From Novosphingobium sediminicola (GTDB lineage Bacteria > Pseudomonadota > Alphaproteobacteria > Sphingomonadales > Sphingomonadaceae): a stretch of DNA of 64,000 nt. Below the pieces are notes generated by a model. That model did no database searches. It was not told the DNA's origin and saw only the letters and a program-made list of their open reading frames with translations. Shown one piece after another: positions 25,703 to 34,336 of the stretch; position 1 is the stretch's first letter; every line of letters begins with the position of its first letter. The stretch spans positions 62,001-126,000 of the forward strand of contig NZ_JACIDX010000009.1 in NCBI RefSeq assembly GCF_014196525.1. The letters run 5' to 3'. The position numbers and the translations under genes were made by a program.

Positions 25703-27223
25703 TCAGGCAAGCCTGGCCAAAAACGCCTCTGCGTCCTGCTTTAGCTGCTCCTGCTTTTCAGGCGCGAATTTTTCCCATGTCCGCACCATTTGCGCCATGC
25801 GCGGATTGCGGCGCAACCGCTCGGCGTGCCGCGCGATGAAATGCCAGTAGAGCAGGTTGAACGGACAGGCCTTGGCCCCCTCTTTTGCCTTCACATCATA
25901 GGTGCAGGCCCCGCAATAATCGCTCATCCGCCCGATATAGGCGCCGCTGGCTGCATAGGGTTTGCTGGCCAGCAGACCGCCGTCGGCAAACTGGCTCATG
26001 CCGATGGTGTTCGGCAATTCGACCCATTCAAACGCATCGGCATAAACGGCCAGATACCATTCGTGGAGTTCATGGGGATCGATGCCTGCCAGCAAGGCGA
26101 AATTGCCGGTAATCATCAGGCGCTGGATATGATGGGCATAGGCCTCCTCGCGCGTTTGCGTGACGCAGGCGCGAAGGCAGGCCATGGGCGTATCGGCGCT
26201 CCAGTAGAAACCGGGCAGCGGTCGATGGGCATCAAGCGCATTGGAGCGCGCATAGTCTGGTCCCCGCCACCAATAGATGCCCCGAACAAATTCGCGCCAT
26301 CCGATGATCTGGCGAATGAACCCTTCGGCGCTGTTGAGCGGCACTCGCCCCGCGCGCCATTCGGCCTCTGCGGCCTGGCACATGGCCAATGGATCGAGCA
26401 GGCCAAGATTGAGATAGGCAGACACCACCGAATGGCACAAAAACCGGTGATCGATCAGCATGGCATCCTGATAGCGCCCAAAATCGCGCAGGCCATGGCG
26501 AAGGAAATGGGCAAAGGCGGCCTCGGCCTGCGCCCGGTCGGTGGCAAACCAGAAGGGCGATATATCGCCGAAATGATCGGGAAAGCGGCGCTGCACCATG
26601 TCAAGCACCTCGCCCGTTGTCGCATCAGGGGCAAATTGCATCGGCTGGGGCAGGCCCAATGCGCCGGGCGGCGGGGCGCGATTGTCGGCATCGAAATTCC
26701 ACTGTCCCCCGGCGGGCGCGTCGCCCTCCATCAACAGGCCGGTCTTGCGGCGCATCAGCCGATAGAAATGCTCCATCCGCCCGCCGCCGCCGGGCCTTAG
26801 CCGCCCCTGCGCCCATTCGGCAAAACCGTGGCGATCGGCCAAAAAGCGTTCGTCGGGCAGGAGCGTGGTGGCAGGCCATTGCTCCATATCCTGCATCAGC
26901 CGCCATTCGCCCGGTTCTGTAACGATGACATGGCCAATGGCATGGCGCGCGCAGGCCCGCATCACTTCGCCGCGCAGGCTGCCGGTGTTGGCCGGATCAT
27001 CCAGCGTGATGTAATCCACATGCCATCCATCCGCGCGCAATTCAGCGACAAAATGGCGCATCGCGGCCAGAACCAACGCGATCTTCTTCTTATGGTGCCG
27101 TACATAGGTGGCTTCACCCATGACCTCGGCCATCAGCACCACATCGCGCGCGCGATCCGCCGCCCGCAACGAGGAGAGCGTGGGCGTCAACTGATCGCCA
27201 AGAACCAGAACAATCCGTTTCAT
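25703..27223 (-). CDS. phrB: FeS-BCP type (6-4) photolyase/cryptochrome (PhrB-like)
   Basis: 506 residues, the length of the iron-sulfur bacterial photolyases (PhrB, CryB). The N-terminal antenna domain starts MKRIVLVLGDQLTPTLSSL; the C-terminal FAD domain holds WREFVRGIYWWRGP, HHIQRLMITGNFALL and ELPNTIGMSQFADGG. The four cluster cysteines are present at about 349, 437, 440 and 453 (MACLRA, DYCGACTYD, KACPFN), at the spacing known in Agrobacterium PhrB, so a 4Fe-4S cluster is expected. Agrobacterium PhrB repairs (6-4) photoproducts with light; this protein should do the same. It is not a classical CPD photolyase. A single long gene, with the DCC/SDR pair convergent to it. Confidence 0.93.
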   Translation of the reverse strand: MKRIVLVLGDQLTPTLSSLRAADRARDVVLMAEVMGEATYVRHHKKKIALVLAAMRHFVAELRADGWHVDYITLDDPANTGSLRGEVMRACARHAIGHVIVTEPGEWRLMQDMEQWPATTLLPDERFLADRHGFAEWAQGRLRPGGGGRMEHFYRLMRRKTGLLMEGDAPAGGQWNFDADNRAPPPGALGLPQPMQFAPDATTGEVLDMVQRRFPDHFGDISPFWFATDRAQAEAAFAHFLRHGLRDFGRYQDAMLIDHRFLCHSVVSAYLNLGLLDPLAMCQAAEAEWRAGRVPLNSAEGFIRQIIGWREFVRGIYWWRGPDYARSNALDAHRPLPGFYWSADTPMACLRACVTQTREEAYAHHIQRLMITGNFALLAGIDPHELHEWYLAVYADAFEWVELPNTIGMSQFADGGLLASKPYAASGAYIGRMSDYCGACTYDVKAKEGAKACPFNLLYWHFIARHAERLRRNPRMAQMVRTWEKFAPEKQEQLKQDAEAFLARLA

Positions 27224-27280
27224 CAGGCCGGATTAAACCGCCCCCGCCTGGCGCGAAGCCTGACCTGATGGGCAAATGCG

Positions 27281-27319
27281 TCGAACCGGCCATCCCCTTT
27301 GCGGAAATGGCCGGTTCGA
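27281..27319 (-). terminator. Hairpin downstream of the OmpA-like gene
   Basis: Arms TCGAACCGGCCAT and ATGGCCGGTTCGA pair perfectly over 13 bases around a 13-base loop. It starts 10 bases after the stop of the OmpA-like gene on the minus strand and lies 58 bases before the photolyase start. No T-run follows, but stem stability is high. Confidence 0.65.
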
Positions 27320-27329
27320 TCGCCCCCCT

Positions 27330-28199
27330 TTAAACCCCGTCAACCGCCTTGCTGACCAGCACATTGACCGAAACGCGGCGGTTCTGCGCCTTGCCTTCGG
27401 GCGTATCATTGCTGGCCAGAGGATCAGCCTTGGCCATGCCGGTCGGGGTCAGCATGCGATAGGGCTTCCAGTGGCACGCCTGCTGGAGATAGTTGATCAC
27501 GCTGCTGGCGCGCTTCTCGCTCAGCGTCTGGTTGAAATCGTCGCTGCCGGTCGCATCGGTATAGCCCACCACCAGCAGGAGCGCGTTGCTCACGCCCTCA
27601 GCCTGACTGGCGGCATTGCACAGCTCAGCCTTGTCCTGCGGCGAGAGCACCGCCTTGCCGGTGTCGAAATGGACGTTGGTCGTGCTCTTGACGTTGTAAT
27701 TGTCGATGTCAGCCATCCGTCCGCGCAGCGCCTCGGTGGCAGCCTCGTTGGAGGCAAAGCGCTGGTCTGTGCCGTGGCGCACCATGTTGGCCATCTTCAG
27801 ATCGCCCTGACGCAGCGTGATCTGGCTGGCCAGCAACCCGCCGGGAAACTGCATCGTGCGCACCGTCACGGGCAGGCCGTTGAGCAGGGCCCCACCGTCC
27901 ATCTTGTTGCTGCCGAACAGGCCCTTGCTGGCCTTGATCACCGTGGTTTCATTATAGGCGATGACCGACTTCGTGCCGTCCGCCCCCGTCACCTGCACCC
28001 GGTTGCTGCCACGCGCCGAGATAAAGCCCTTGATCTCAGGCCCCGGCGTCATCTGCGAGGCATCCGGGATCGGGGTGCCGTTGACGGTGATATCGGCCTT
28101 TGCGGCATCGGGCTGCTGGGCGGCCAGGCCGGTTGACATGGCAACAGCGCTGGTGGCCAGCAGAACAAGGATTCCCGACTTTTTGGACATGACACGCAT
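27330..28199 (-). CDS. OmpA-family outer-membrane/peptidoglycan-associated protein
   Basis: 289 residues. A signal peptide (MRVMSKKSGILVLLATSAVAMSTGLAA) is followed by a beta-rich domain with Gly/Val/Ile strands (ADITVNGTPIPD to LRQGDLKMANMV) and a C-terminal OmpA domain: VHFDTGKAVLSPQDKAELCN, GYTDATGSDDFNQTLSEKRASSVINYL and the closing QNRRVSVNV. The OmpA domain binds peptidoglycan through the Asp/Arg pair in this block. AAGGAG lies 7 bases before the ATG at 28199. The N-terminal domain contains repeated TVxA-like strands but no eight-stranded barrel is obvious, so it may be a periplasmic protein with a sensor-like domain. Confidence 0.85.
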   Translation of the reverse strand: MRVMSKKSGILVLLATSAVAMSTGLAAQQPDAAKADITVNGTPIPDASQMTPGPEIKGFISARGSNRVQVTGADGTKSVIAYNETTVIKASKGLFGSNKMDGGALLNGLPVTVRTMQFPGGLLASQITLRQGDLKMANMVRHGTDQRFASNEAATEALRGRMADIDNYNVKSTTNVHFDTGKAVLSPQDKAELCNAASQAEGVSNALLLVVGYTDATGSDDFNQTLSEKRASSVINYLQQACHWKPYRMLTPTGMAKADPLASNDTPEGKAQNRRVSVNVLVSKAVDGV

Positions 28200-28354
28200 C
28201 ACACAACTCCTTTTCAAATTTGCACCAGAGCGGCGTGTCAGTTCGATCATTTCTCGCAGATGAAGGTTGCATTCAAGGATTAGTCAGGGAGGACAGAACG
28301 GTTACAACTTGCGACGAATTGTGTCTGGACAGGGGTTTTGGATGTGATGTCGAC

Positions 28355-29572
28355 TCATTCGACAGGCCCCGTTTCGCGCTTCGCGGGCACGCAAAACAGC
28401 CCCAACACCCCCGACAGCACCAGCAAAGAGGCCGCCATGCCGAAACTGGCCTGATAGCCCACATGGTCGAACAGGATGCCGCCCAACGCCGCACCCAGCG
28501 TGATCGCCATCTGGATCACGGCCACCATCAGCCCGCCGCCCGCCTCGGCATCATCGGGCAAGGCGCGCGCCATCCACGCCCACCACGCCACAGGCGCCGC
28601 CGTGCCGATACAGCCCCACAGCGCCAGCAGACCCCCCGTGGTCAAAGGCCGATGTCCCCAACGGATCAGGCCCAACGCCACCAGCCCCAGCAGCACCGGC
28701 ATCACAAGCAAAGTGCCCCGCAAAGACCGCGCGACAAACCGCCCGATCACGGCATTGCCCACCAGCCCCGCACCGCCCAGCCCCAGCAGGATCAGCGAGA
28801 GGGTTGAGATCCCTACCCCCGTCACATGCTCCAGAAACGGGCGGAAATAGGTGAAAGCCGTGAATTGCCCCATGAACAGCAGCGCTGTGGCCGCCATGCC
28901 GATGGCCACTTTGGGCTTGCGCAGGATGCCGAAAACCCCTGCCTGATCCGCCGCCACCGGCGCGGGCAGGCTGGGCAGCGCGAAATACTTCCACGCAAAG
29001 GTCAATGCAGCCAGCGGCACGACCGCAAAGAAGGCCCCGCGCCACCCGATATATTGACCCAGAAAACTACCCAAGGGCGCGGCGATAGTGGTGGCCAGCG
29101 CATTGCCGCCATTGAGCAGCGCCAGCGCGCGCGGCACATCGCGCGCGGGTACAAGGCGCATGACCGTGGCCGCCGACATCGACCAGAAACCGCCGATCAC
29201 CACGCCGATCATCGCCCGCCCGATCATCAGGACCATGAAATTGGGCGCCGCCGCCACCACCACGCCTGACGCCGCCATCAGAGCAGTCAGCCCCATCAAC
29301 AGATGCCTCCGGTCCACCCCCGCGCTGAGCCGAGCGATGCACAGGCTGGTGATGACGGCAAACAGGCCGGAAATGGCGATCGCCTGCCCCGCCGTACCCT
29401 CCGACAGCGCAAGGTCGCGGGCGATGGGGGTGAGCAGGCTGACCGGCATGAATTCCGAGGCGATCAGCGTGGAGACACACAGCGTGAGAGCAAAGACCGC
29501 ACTCCACACAGGCGGCGCGGCGCGCACATCCGGCCGGATATCGAGCAGGGCGGCGGGGGCAGGATTGGACAT
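28355..29572 (-). CDS. MFS transporter, NepI/AraJ-like exporter
   Basis: 405 residues with about 12 membrane helices. The first helix reads LIASEFMPVSLLTPIARDLALSEGTAGQAIAISGLFAV, the wording of the purine-ribonucleoside exporter NepI and relatives of the DHA1 group, and the loop motif RLSAGVDRRHLL follows. The stop of the gene lies 10 bases from the alcohol dehydrogenase start region on the same strand, suggesting an operon (ADH first, then the exporter). Efflux of a nucleoside-like or small polar solute is the family expectation; no specific substrate can be named. Confidence 0.85.
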   Translation of the reverse strand: MSNPAPAALLDIRPDVRAAPPVWSAVFALTLCVSTLIASEFMPVSLLTPIARDLALSEGTAGQAIAISGLFAVITSLCIARLSAGVDRRHLLMGLTALMAASGVVVAAAPNFMVLMIGRAMIGVVIGGFWSMSAATVMRLVPARDVPRALALLNGGNALATTIAAPLGSFLGQYIGWRGAFFAVVPLAALTFAWKYFALPSLPAPVAADQAGVFGILRKPKVAIGMAATALLFMGQFTAFTYFRPFLEHVTGVGISTLSLILLGLGGAGLVGNAVIGRFVARSLRGTLLVMPVLLGLVALGLIRWGHRPLTTGGLLALWGCIGTAAPVAWWAWMARALPDDAEAGGGLMVAVIQMAITLGAALGGILFDHVGYQASFGMAASLLVLSGVLGLFCVPAKRETGPVE

Positions 29573-29581
29573 GATTTTCCT

Positions 29582-30598
29582 TTACGGGCGCAAAATGGCC
29601 TTGATCGCGCGGCGTTCATCCATCGCGCGATAGGCATCGGCCACTTGCGAGAGCGGCAGGTCGAGGTCGAAGACGAGGCCGGGGTTGATCGCCTTGTCCC
29701 ACACCTTGCCGATCAGATCGGGCAGATAGCGGCGCACCGGCGCGGGGCCGCCGTGCAGATGGGCATGGGCAAAGAACAGTTCCTCGCCGCGCAATTGCAC
29801 GCCGTGGGGCACACCGACAAAGGACGTATAGCCGCCCGGACGCACCGCCTTGATCGCCTGATCCATGCTTTGCTGGGTGCCCACGCATTCCAGCACGCTG
29901 TCCGCGCCGATGCCCTTGGTCATGTCGCGGATGATGGCCACGCCTTCCTCGCCGCGCGCATCCACAATGTCGGTTGCGCCGAACTGGCGGGCGATGGCCT
30001 GGCGGGCGGGATGGCGGCTCATGGCGATGATGCGCTCGGCGCCCATCAGCCGCGCCGACAGCACCGCCAGCAGCCCCACCGCGCCATCGCCCACCACCAC
30101 CGCCGTGACGCCGGGCCGGACCTGCGCCGCATCGGCGGCGAACCAGCCGGTGCCCATCACATCCGACACGGCCAGCAGGCTGGGGATCAGATCCGCGCCG
30201 GGGGTTTCGGGCGTGGCCACCAGCGTGCCGTCGGCCATGGGCACGCGCAGCAGGGGCGCCTGCGCCCCGCCGACAAATTCGCGGTTCTGACACGATGACT
30301 GATAGCCGCTGCGGCAATGCGGGCAGGTGTTGTCGCTGGCGAAGAAGGAGCCGATGACGAACTGGCCGGGGCGGATCGAGGTGACGGCGCTGCCCACTTC
30401 CTCGACCACGCCGCAATATTCGTGGCCCATGGGCATGGGCTGGCCATAATCCTGAATGCCTCGCCACGGCCAGAGGTCCGACCCGCAGACGCAGGCCGCC
30501 GTCACGCGGATGATGGCATCGGTGGGCTGCTGGATGATCGGATCGGGCACATCCTCGAAACGGACATCGCCCGCGCCGTAAAGCACGGTAGCGTACAT
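29582..30598 (-). CDS. Zinc-dependent alcohol dehydrogenase (MDR family)
   Basis: 338 residues. Catalytic zinc ligands: Cys38 (CVCGSD), His59 and Glu60 (GHEYCG). The structural zinc lobe has Cys92, Cys95 and Cys103, but the first of the usual four cysteines appears to be Asp89. The Rossmann motif is VVVGDGAVGLLAV. The family oxidises alcohols or reduces aldehydes with NAD(P). The start at 30598 is preferred over 30625 because AAAGG lies 8 bases upstream and homology begins there. The MFS gene follows after 9 bases, and a LysR gene lies upstream on the same strand; an AT-rich palindrome at 30682 may be the operator. Confidence 0.88.
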   Translation of the reverse strand: MYATVLYGAGDVRFEDVPDPIIQQPTDAIIRVTAACVCGSDLWPWRGIQDYGQPMPMGHEYCGVVEEVGSAVTSIRPGQFVIGSFFASDNTCPHCRSGYQSSCQNREFVGGAQAPLLRVPMADGTLVATPETPGADLIPSLLAVSDVMGTGWFAADAAQVRPGVTAVVVGDGAVGLLAVLSARLMGAERIIAMSRHPARQAIARQFGATDIVDARGEEGVAIIRDMTKGIGADSVLECVGTQQSMDQAIKAVRPGGYTSFVGVPHGVQLRGEELFFAHAHLHGGPAPVRRYLPDLIGKVWDKAINPGLVFDLDLPLSQVADAYRAMDERRAIKAILRP

Positions 30599-30681
30599 GG
30601 GGAAAACCTTTGCGTTGGGAGACACGCCGCTCTTAGCGCCCGCCGCCCGGCTGCATCAGCCCCCGCGCATTCCATGCGGCG

Positions 30682-30699
30682 TTGAGTAAATTTCATCAA
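30682..30699. promoter_or_regulatory. AT-rich near-palindrome upstream of the alcohol dehydrogenase
   Basis: TTGAGTAAATTTCATCAA has TTGA/TCAA ends and a central AAATTT, with only the two positions between them mismatched. It lies 84 bases before the alcohol dehydrogenase start and 11 bases after the stop of the LysR gene, in otherwise GC-rich DNA. It is a candidate LysR operator. Confidence 0.45.
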
Positions 30700-30709
30700 A
30701 GGCTGAAAA

Positions 30710-31618
30710 TCAGAAGCCCAAAGGCCGCATCTCACGGATCAGTTCGACCAGCAGGCGCAGCCCCACCGGCAGGTTGCGCCGCCCCGGATAGTAGATATGC
30801 AGCGCAGGCCCCGGCGATACCCAGTCGGCAAGCACCTGTTGCAAGGCGCCGCTGGCCAGATGATCGGCCACACTGCTTGCCGGCACATAAATCAGCCCGC
30901 CCCCGCCCAGCGCCATGCCCACGGCAAAGGAGGTGGAATTATGCGTCACCGGCCCCGGCACGCTCAGATTGAGGATCTCATCGCCCCGCTCAAATTCCCA
31001 GCGATAGGTGCGATCATCGCCCAGACGCACCTGAAGACAGCGATGCGCGGCCAGATCACGGGGATGGAGCGGCACCCCGAATTGGGCAAAATAGGCGGGC
31101 GATGCGGCAATCGCCCATTCCACATCGGCGCTGATCCGCTGGGCGATCATGTCATCGGGCACCGTGCCGCCAAACCGAATGCCCGCATCGAAGCCTTCGT
31201 CGAACACATCCAGCAGCCGGTTGTCGACACAGATATCGAGTTCGACATCAGGCCACCTTCGCGTAAATTCGGGCAGCACCGGGGCCAGCACCATATCGGC
31301 CACCACATCGGGCACATTGAGCCGGATGCGCCCGCGCGGCGCATGGCGATGACGGTTGAGCACATCCTCGGCCGCCATCACCGCGGCAAAGGGCGCGCCC
31401 AGCCCTGCCAGCAGATCCTCGCCCGCCGCGCTCAGCGTGACCGAGCGATTGGTGCGGTTGACCAGCTTGACGCCCAGCCTCTCCTCCAGCCCCTTGAGGG
31501 CATGACTGAGCGCCGAGGCGCTGACGCCCAGTTCCAGCCCCGCCTGACGAAAATTGCGGTGGCGAGCGATGGCGATAAAGGCGGCAAGATCCGCAAGATC
31601 GGTTCGGACAAAGGCCAT
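30710..31618 (-). CDS. LysR-family transcriptional regulator
   Basis: 302 residues. The winged helix (about 5-65) contains HRNFRQAGLELGVSASALSHALKGLEERLGVKLVNRTNRSVTLSAAGE, typical of the LTTR group that regulates oxidoreductase and efflux genes; the effector domain follows with FDAGIRFGG near 150. It is followed on the same strand by the alcohol dehydrogenase after a 111-base gap holding a palindrome, and preceded by a cupin gene 6 bases away. The cupin, LysR, ADH and MFS genes therefore form one co-directional run likely under its control (inference). Confidence 0.88.
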   Translation of the reverse strand: MAFVRTDLADLAAFIAIARHRNFRQAGLELGVSASALSHALKGLEERLGVKLVNRTNRSVTLSAAGEDLLAGLGAPFAAVMAAEDVLNRHRHAPRGRIRLNVPDVVADMVLAPVLPEFTRRWPDVELDICVDNRLLDVFDEGFDAGIRFGGTVPDDMIAQRISADVEWAIAASPAYFAQFGVPLHPRDLAAHRCLQVRLGDDRTYRWEFERGDEILNLSVPGPVTHNSTSFAVGMALGGGGLIYVPASSVADHLASGALQQVLADWVSPGPALHIYYPGRRNLPVGLRLLVELIREMRPLGF

Positions 31619-31624
31619 GGCGCC

Positions 31625-32035
31625 CTATACCGCGTTCAGCCCGCCAAGGTAATCCTCTTGGCTCACCTGCTCCATCCAGTGAACGGGCGTGCCGTTCAGC
31701 GACTCCTGAACGGCGATGTGAGTCATGGCGGTGGTGCTGGTCGCGCCATGCCAGTGCCTATGGCCCGGCGGGCACCAGATGACATCGCCCGCGCGGATGA
31801 TATGCACCGGCTCGCCCTCGCACTGGGTCCATCCGCAGCCCGCCGTCACGATAAGGGTCTGGCCCAGCGGATGAGTATGCCATGCGGTGCGCGCGCCCGG
31901 CTCGAAAGTGACCGCAGCGCAGGAATGGCGGGCCGGTTCGGGCGCGACATTGAGCATTTCGATCCGCACCGCCCCGGTGAACCAGTCGGCAGGCCCGATT
32001 TGCGAAGGGATCGATCCGGCAGGTTTAAGCAGCAT
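31625..32035 (-). CDS. Cupin-domain protein, hydroxynitrile-lyase-like
   Basis: About 136 residues. The single cupin barrel has metal ligands in [20 protein letters not shown] (His53, His55, Gln59) and PPGHRHWHG (His94), an arrangement shared with the small bacterial cupins that include manganese-dependent (R)-hydroxynitrile lyases. The enzymatic role here is unproven; many relatives are listed only as cupins. The start at 32035 is chosen because AGGAAA lies 8 bases upstream and it begins MLLKPAGS. It precedes the LysR gene by 6 bases and probably belongs to the LysR-ADH-MFS unit. Confidence 0.8.
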   Translation of the reverse strand: MLLKPAGSIPSQIGPADWFTGAVRIEMLNVAPEPARHSCAAVTFEPGARTAWHTHPLGQTLIVTAGCGWTQCEGEPVHIIRAGDVIWCPPGHRHWHGATSTTAMTHIAVQESLNGTPVHWMEQVSQEDYLGGLNAV

Positions 32036-32095
32036 CGGCCATTTCCTCAAAAATTGACGAGGCACGCGATTAGCATACCGGCATCATGCGATTGA

Positions 32096-32134
32096 GATGC
32101 AAAGCGCTTCACGCCGCGTTGAGCGCTTTGCATC
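32096..32134 (-). terminator. Hairpin at the end of the CatR-like gene
   Basis: Arms GATGCAAAGCGCT and AGCGCTTTGCATC match perfectly over 13 bases, with a 13-base loop. The right arm ends inside the stop codon of the CatR-like regulator (minus strand), so it would terminate that transcript before the cupin gene. No T-run follows. Confidence 0.6.
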
Positions 32135-33065
32135 ATGCCTCGCCGGACGCGCGCAAGCCCGCCGGGACGCCATAGCCCCATTCCTGATACATCCGGGCGA
32201 TGACCTCCCCCATCAACTCCAGTTCGGGCGAGGTGTCGCCGGCGCGGTGGCTCAGGATGATCGGTGATGTCGCCGGTTCGGCCAATTCGCGATAGGCGAC
32301 ATCGTGGCTGCGCGCGCGGCGCACTGATTCCGGCACGATCGCCATGCCCTCCTCGGCGGCGACCAATCCGATGGCGATCTGCAATTCGCGCGCTTCATGA
32401 ACGATGCGCGGTTCGATGGCATGGTCACGGAACAGCGAGATGACCTGATCGGCATAGCTGGGGCGCGGCGAGCGCGGATAGAGGATCTGCGGCTCATCGG
32501 CCAGTTCCTTGAGCGAGACAGGGCCGGTCTGGCGCGCCAGAGGATGATCCATCGGAAAGGCCGCGATCAGCCTTTCATCGCGCAGGATGATGCGGCGCAC
32601 CGCCGGATCGTCGTAACGTATCCGGCCAAATCCGATGTCGATCCGACCGTCTTTCAGCGCGGCAATCTGATCCAGCGTCGTGCTTTCCACCAGCACCAGT
32701 TCGACATCGCGCGCCGCCTTGCGAAATTCGCGGATCAGTTCAGGCAGGCGCGCATAGATGGTCGAAGCGACGAAACCCAGCACCAGACGCCGCCGCTTGC
32801 TGGTGGCCGCCGCGCGGACCATGGTCTGCAGATCCTCCATCCGGGCCAGCATTTGCAAGGCCTGCGAATAGAGCAGCTTGCCCACCGGCGTCAGCCGCAA
32901 GGGGCGTGTGGTCCGGTCCAGTAAGGGCGAGCCGACATCGGTCTCAAGCTGTTGTATCGCGCGCGAGAGGGGCGGCTGGGCGATATGCAGCCTTTCGGCG
33001 GCACGGTGGAAATTGCCCTCTTCGGTCACGGCGACGAAGTAGCGCAGGAGCCGCAAATCGATCAT
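32133..33065 (-). CDS. CatR/BenM-type LysR regulator of the catechol-benzoate operon
   Basis: 310 residues. The N-terminal helix-turn-helix MIDLRLLRYFVAVTEEGNFHRAAERLHIAQPPLSRAIQQLE is almost that of CatM/BenM/CatR, and the effector domain includes FVASTIYARLPELIREFRK. These regulators activate muconate and benzoate degradation when bound to cis,cis-muconate (and benzoate for BenM). It is divergent from catB, and the spacer holds an exact ATAC-N7-GTAT site at 33069-33083 close to its own start, fitting autoregulation and activation of the operon. The start at 33065 is preferred: GAGG lies 6 bases upstream; the frame extends to 33128. Confidence 0.92.
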   Translation of the reverse strand: MIDLRLLRYFVAVTEEGNFHRAAERLHIAQPPLSRAIQQLETDVGSPLLDRTTRPLRLTPVGKLLYSQALQMLARMEDLQTMVRAAATSKRRRLVLGFVASTIYARLPELIREFRKAARDVELVLVESTTLDQIAALKDGRIDIGFGRIRYDDPAVRRIILRDERLIAAFPMDHPLARQTGPVSLKELADEPQILYPRSPRPSYADQVISLFRDHAIEPRIVHEARELQIAIGLVAAEEGMAIVPESVRRARSHDVAYRELAEPATSPIILSHRAGDTSPELELMGEVIARMYQEWGYGVPAGLRASGEA

Positions 33066-33068
33066 TTC

Positions 33069-33083
33069 ATACCTCACAGGTAT
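33069..33083. promoter_or_regulatory. CatM/BenM-type LysR binding site
   Basis: ATACCTCACAGGTAT is an exact inverted repeat ATACC/GGTAT and exactly fits ATAC-N7-GTAT, the recognition sequence of CatM and BenM. It lies 4 bases from the regulator start and 91 bases before catB, the expected place for the high-affinity site of a divergent LysR pair. Confidence 0.8.
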
Positions 33084-33173
33084 CAAGGTGACACCGCATT
33101 GATCTTTGTCGAAGGGCGCCAAAAACATTACCTATCGCCCCAAGACAACTAATCCTTACGGAGAGTCGCCGCA

Positions 33174-34331
33174 ATGGCTACCCTGGATCTTTCCGATACC
33201 TATATCGTCGATGTGCCGACCATCCGCCCGCATGTGCTGGCCATGGCCACCATGCATTACCAATCGATGGTCATCGTCCGCCTGATCGATTCCGATGGGG
33301 TCGAAGGGATTGGCGAAGGCACCACCATCGGGGGCCTTAGCTATGGCGAGGAAAGCCCTGAGAGCATCAAGTCGGCCATCGACACCTATATCGTCCCGGT
33401 CCTGCAAACCTGCGACATTGCACAGGTGGGCGCGACGATGGCCAAGGTGGCCAAATGCGTGCGCGGCAATCATTTCGCCAAATGCGCGGTGGAAACGGCG
33501 TTGCTCGATATGGCGGGCAAGCGTCTGGGCGTTCCCGTCTCGGAACTGATCGGCGGCGGGCGGCGGCGTGACAGCCTGCCGGTGGCATGGACGCTGGCCA
33601 GCGGCGACACCGCGCGCGACATTGCCGAAGGCGAGGAGATGCTCGACCGCCGCCGCCATCGCATCTTCAAGCTGAAGATCGGCAAGCGGGAAGTGCGTGC
33701 GGATGTCGCCCATGTCGGCGCGATCTGCAAGGCGCTGGGCAATCGGGCCAGCGTTCGCGTTGACGTCAATCAGAACTGGAGCGAGGCGCAGGCCAAGCTG
33801 GGCATGGCGATGCTGCATGATGTCGGTTGCGAGTTGGTCGAACAGCCGATTGCGGGCGATGATATTGCCGCCATGGCTCGCCTGTCGCAATCGCAACCCG
33901 TCGCGCTGATGGCCGACGAGGCGCTGCATGGTCCGCGCAGCGCGATGCGCATTGCCTCGGCCCATGCGGCGGGCGTTTTCGCGCTGAAAATCGCGCAATC
34001 AGGCGGGCTTTTCGCCACGGCCGAGGTCGCCGCCATTGGCGCGGCATCGGGCATCGGCCTCTATGGCGGCACGATGCTGGAAGGCGGCATCGGCACCATC
34101 GCCTCGGCCCATGTGTTTGCCACGCTGCCCGAACTGGCGTGGGGCACCGAATTGTTCGGCCCCTTGCTGCAAACCGAGGAAATCCTGTCCGAGCCGCTGA
34201 CCTATGGCGATTTCTCGCTGACCCTGCCGCGCGGGCCGGGCCTGGGCGTCACGCTCGACCCCGACAAGCTGGCGCGTTTCCGCCGTGACCGCGCCGCCCC
34301 AACCCTTCACCCCCTCGGCGCAGGAGCCTGA
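33174..34331 (+). CDS. catB: Muconate cycloisomerase
   Basis: 385 residues of the enolase superfamily. The catalytic pair is Lys166 and Lys168 in FKLKIGKR, and the metal ligands are Asp197 (VDVNQNW), Glu223 (LVEQP) and Asp248 (MADEA), the same set as Pseudomonas CatB one residue earlier. It converts cis,cis-muconate to (+)-muconolactone, the third step from benzoate. It is the first gene of the operon, 108 bases from the regulator start. The lid region with IGEGTTIGGLSYGEESPESIK near 46-66 matches muconate rather than mandelate or dipeptide enzymes. Cytoplasmic. Confidence 0.95.
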   Translation: MATLDLSDTYIVDVPTIRPHVLAMATMHYQSMVIVRLIDSDGVEGIGEGTTIGGLSYGEESPESIKSAIDTYIVPVLQTCDIAQVGATMAKVAKCVRGNHFAKCAVETALLDMAGKRLGVPVSELIGGGRRRDSLPVAWTLASGDTARDIAEGEEMLDRRRHRIFKLKIGKREVRADVAHVGAICKALGNRASVRVDVNQNWSEAQAKLGMAMLHDVGCELVEQPIAGDDIAAMARLSQSQPVALMADEALHGPRSAMRIASAHAAGVFALKIAQSGGLFATAEVAAIGAASGIGLYGGTMLEGGIGTIASAHVFATLPELAWGTELFGPLLQTEEILSEPLTYGDFSLTLPRGPGLGVTLDPDKLARFRRDRAAPTLHPLGAGA

Positions 34332-34336
34332 ACCCC

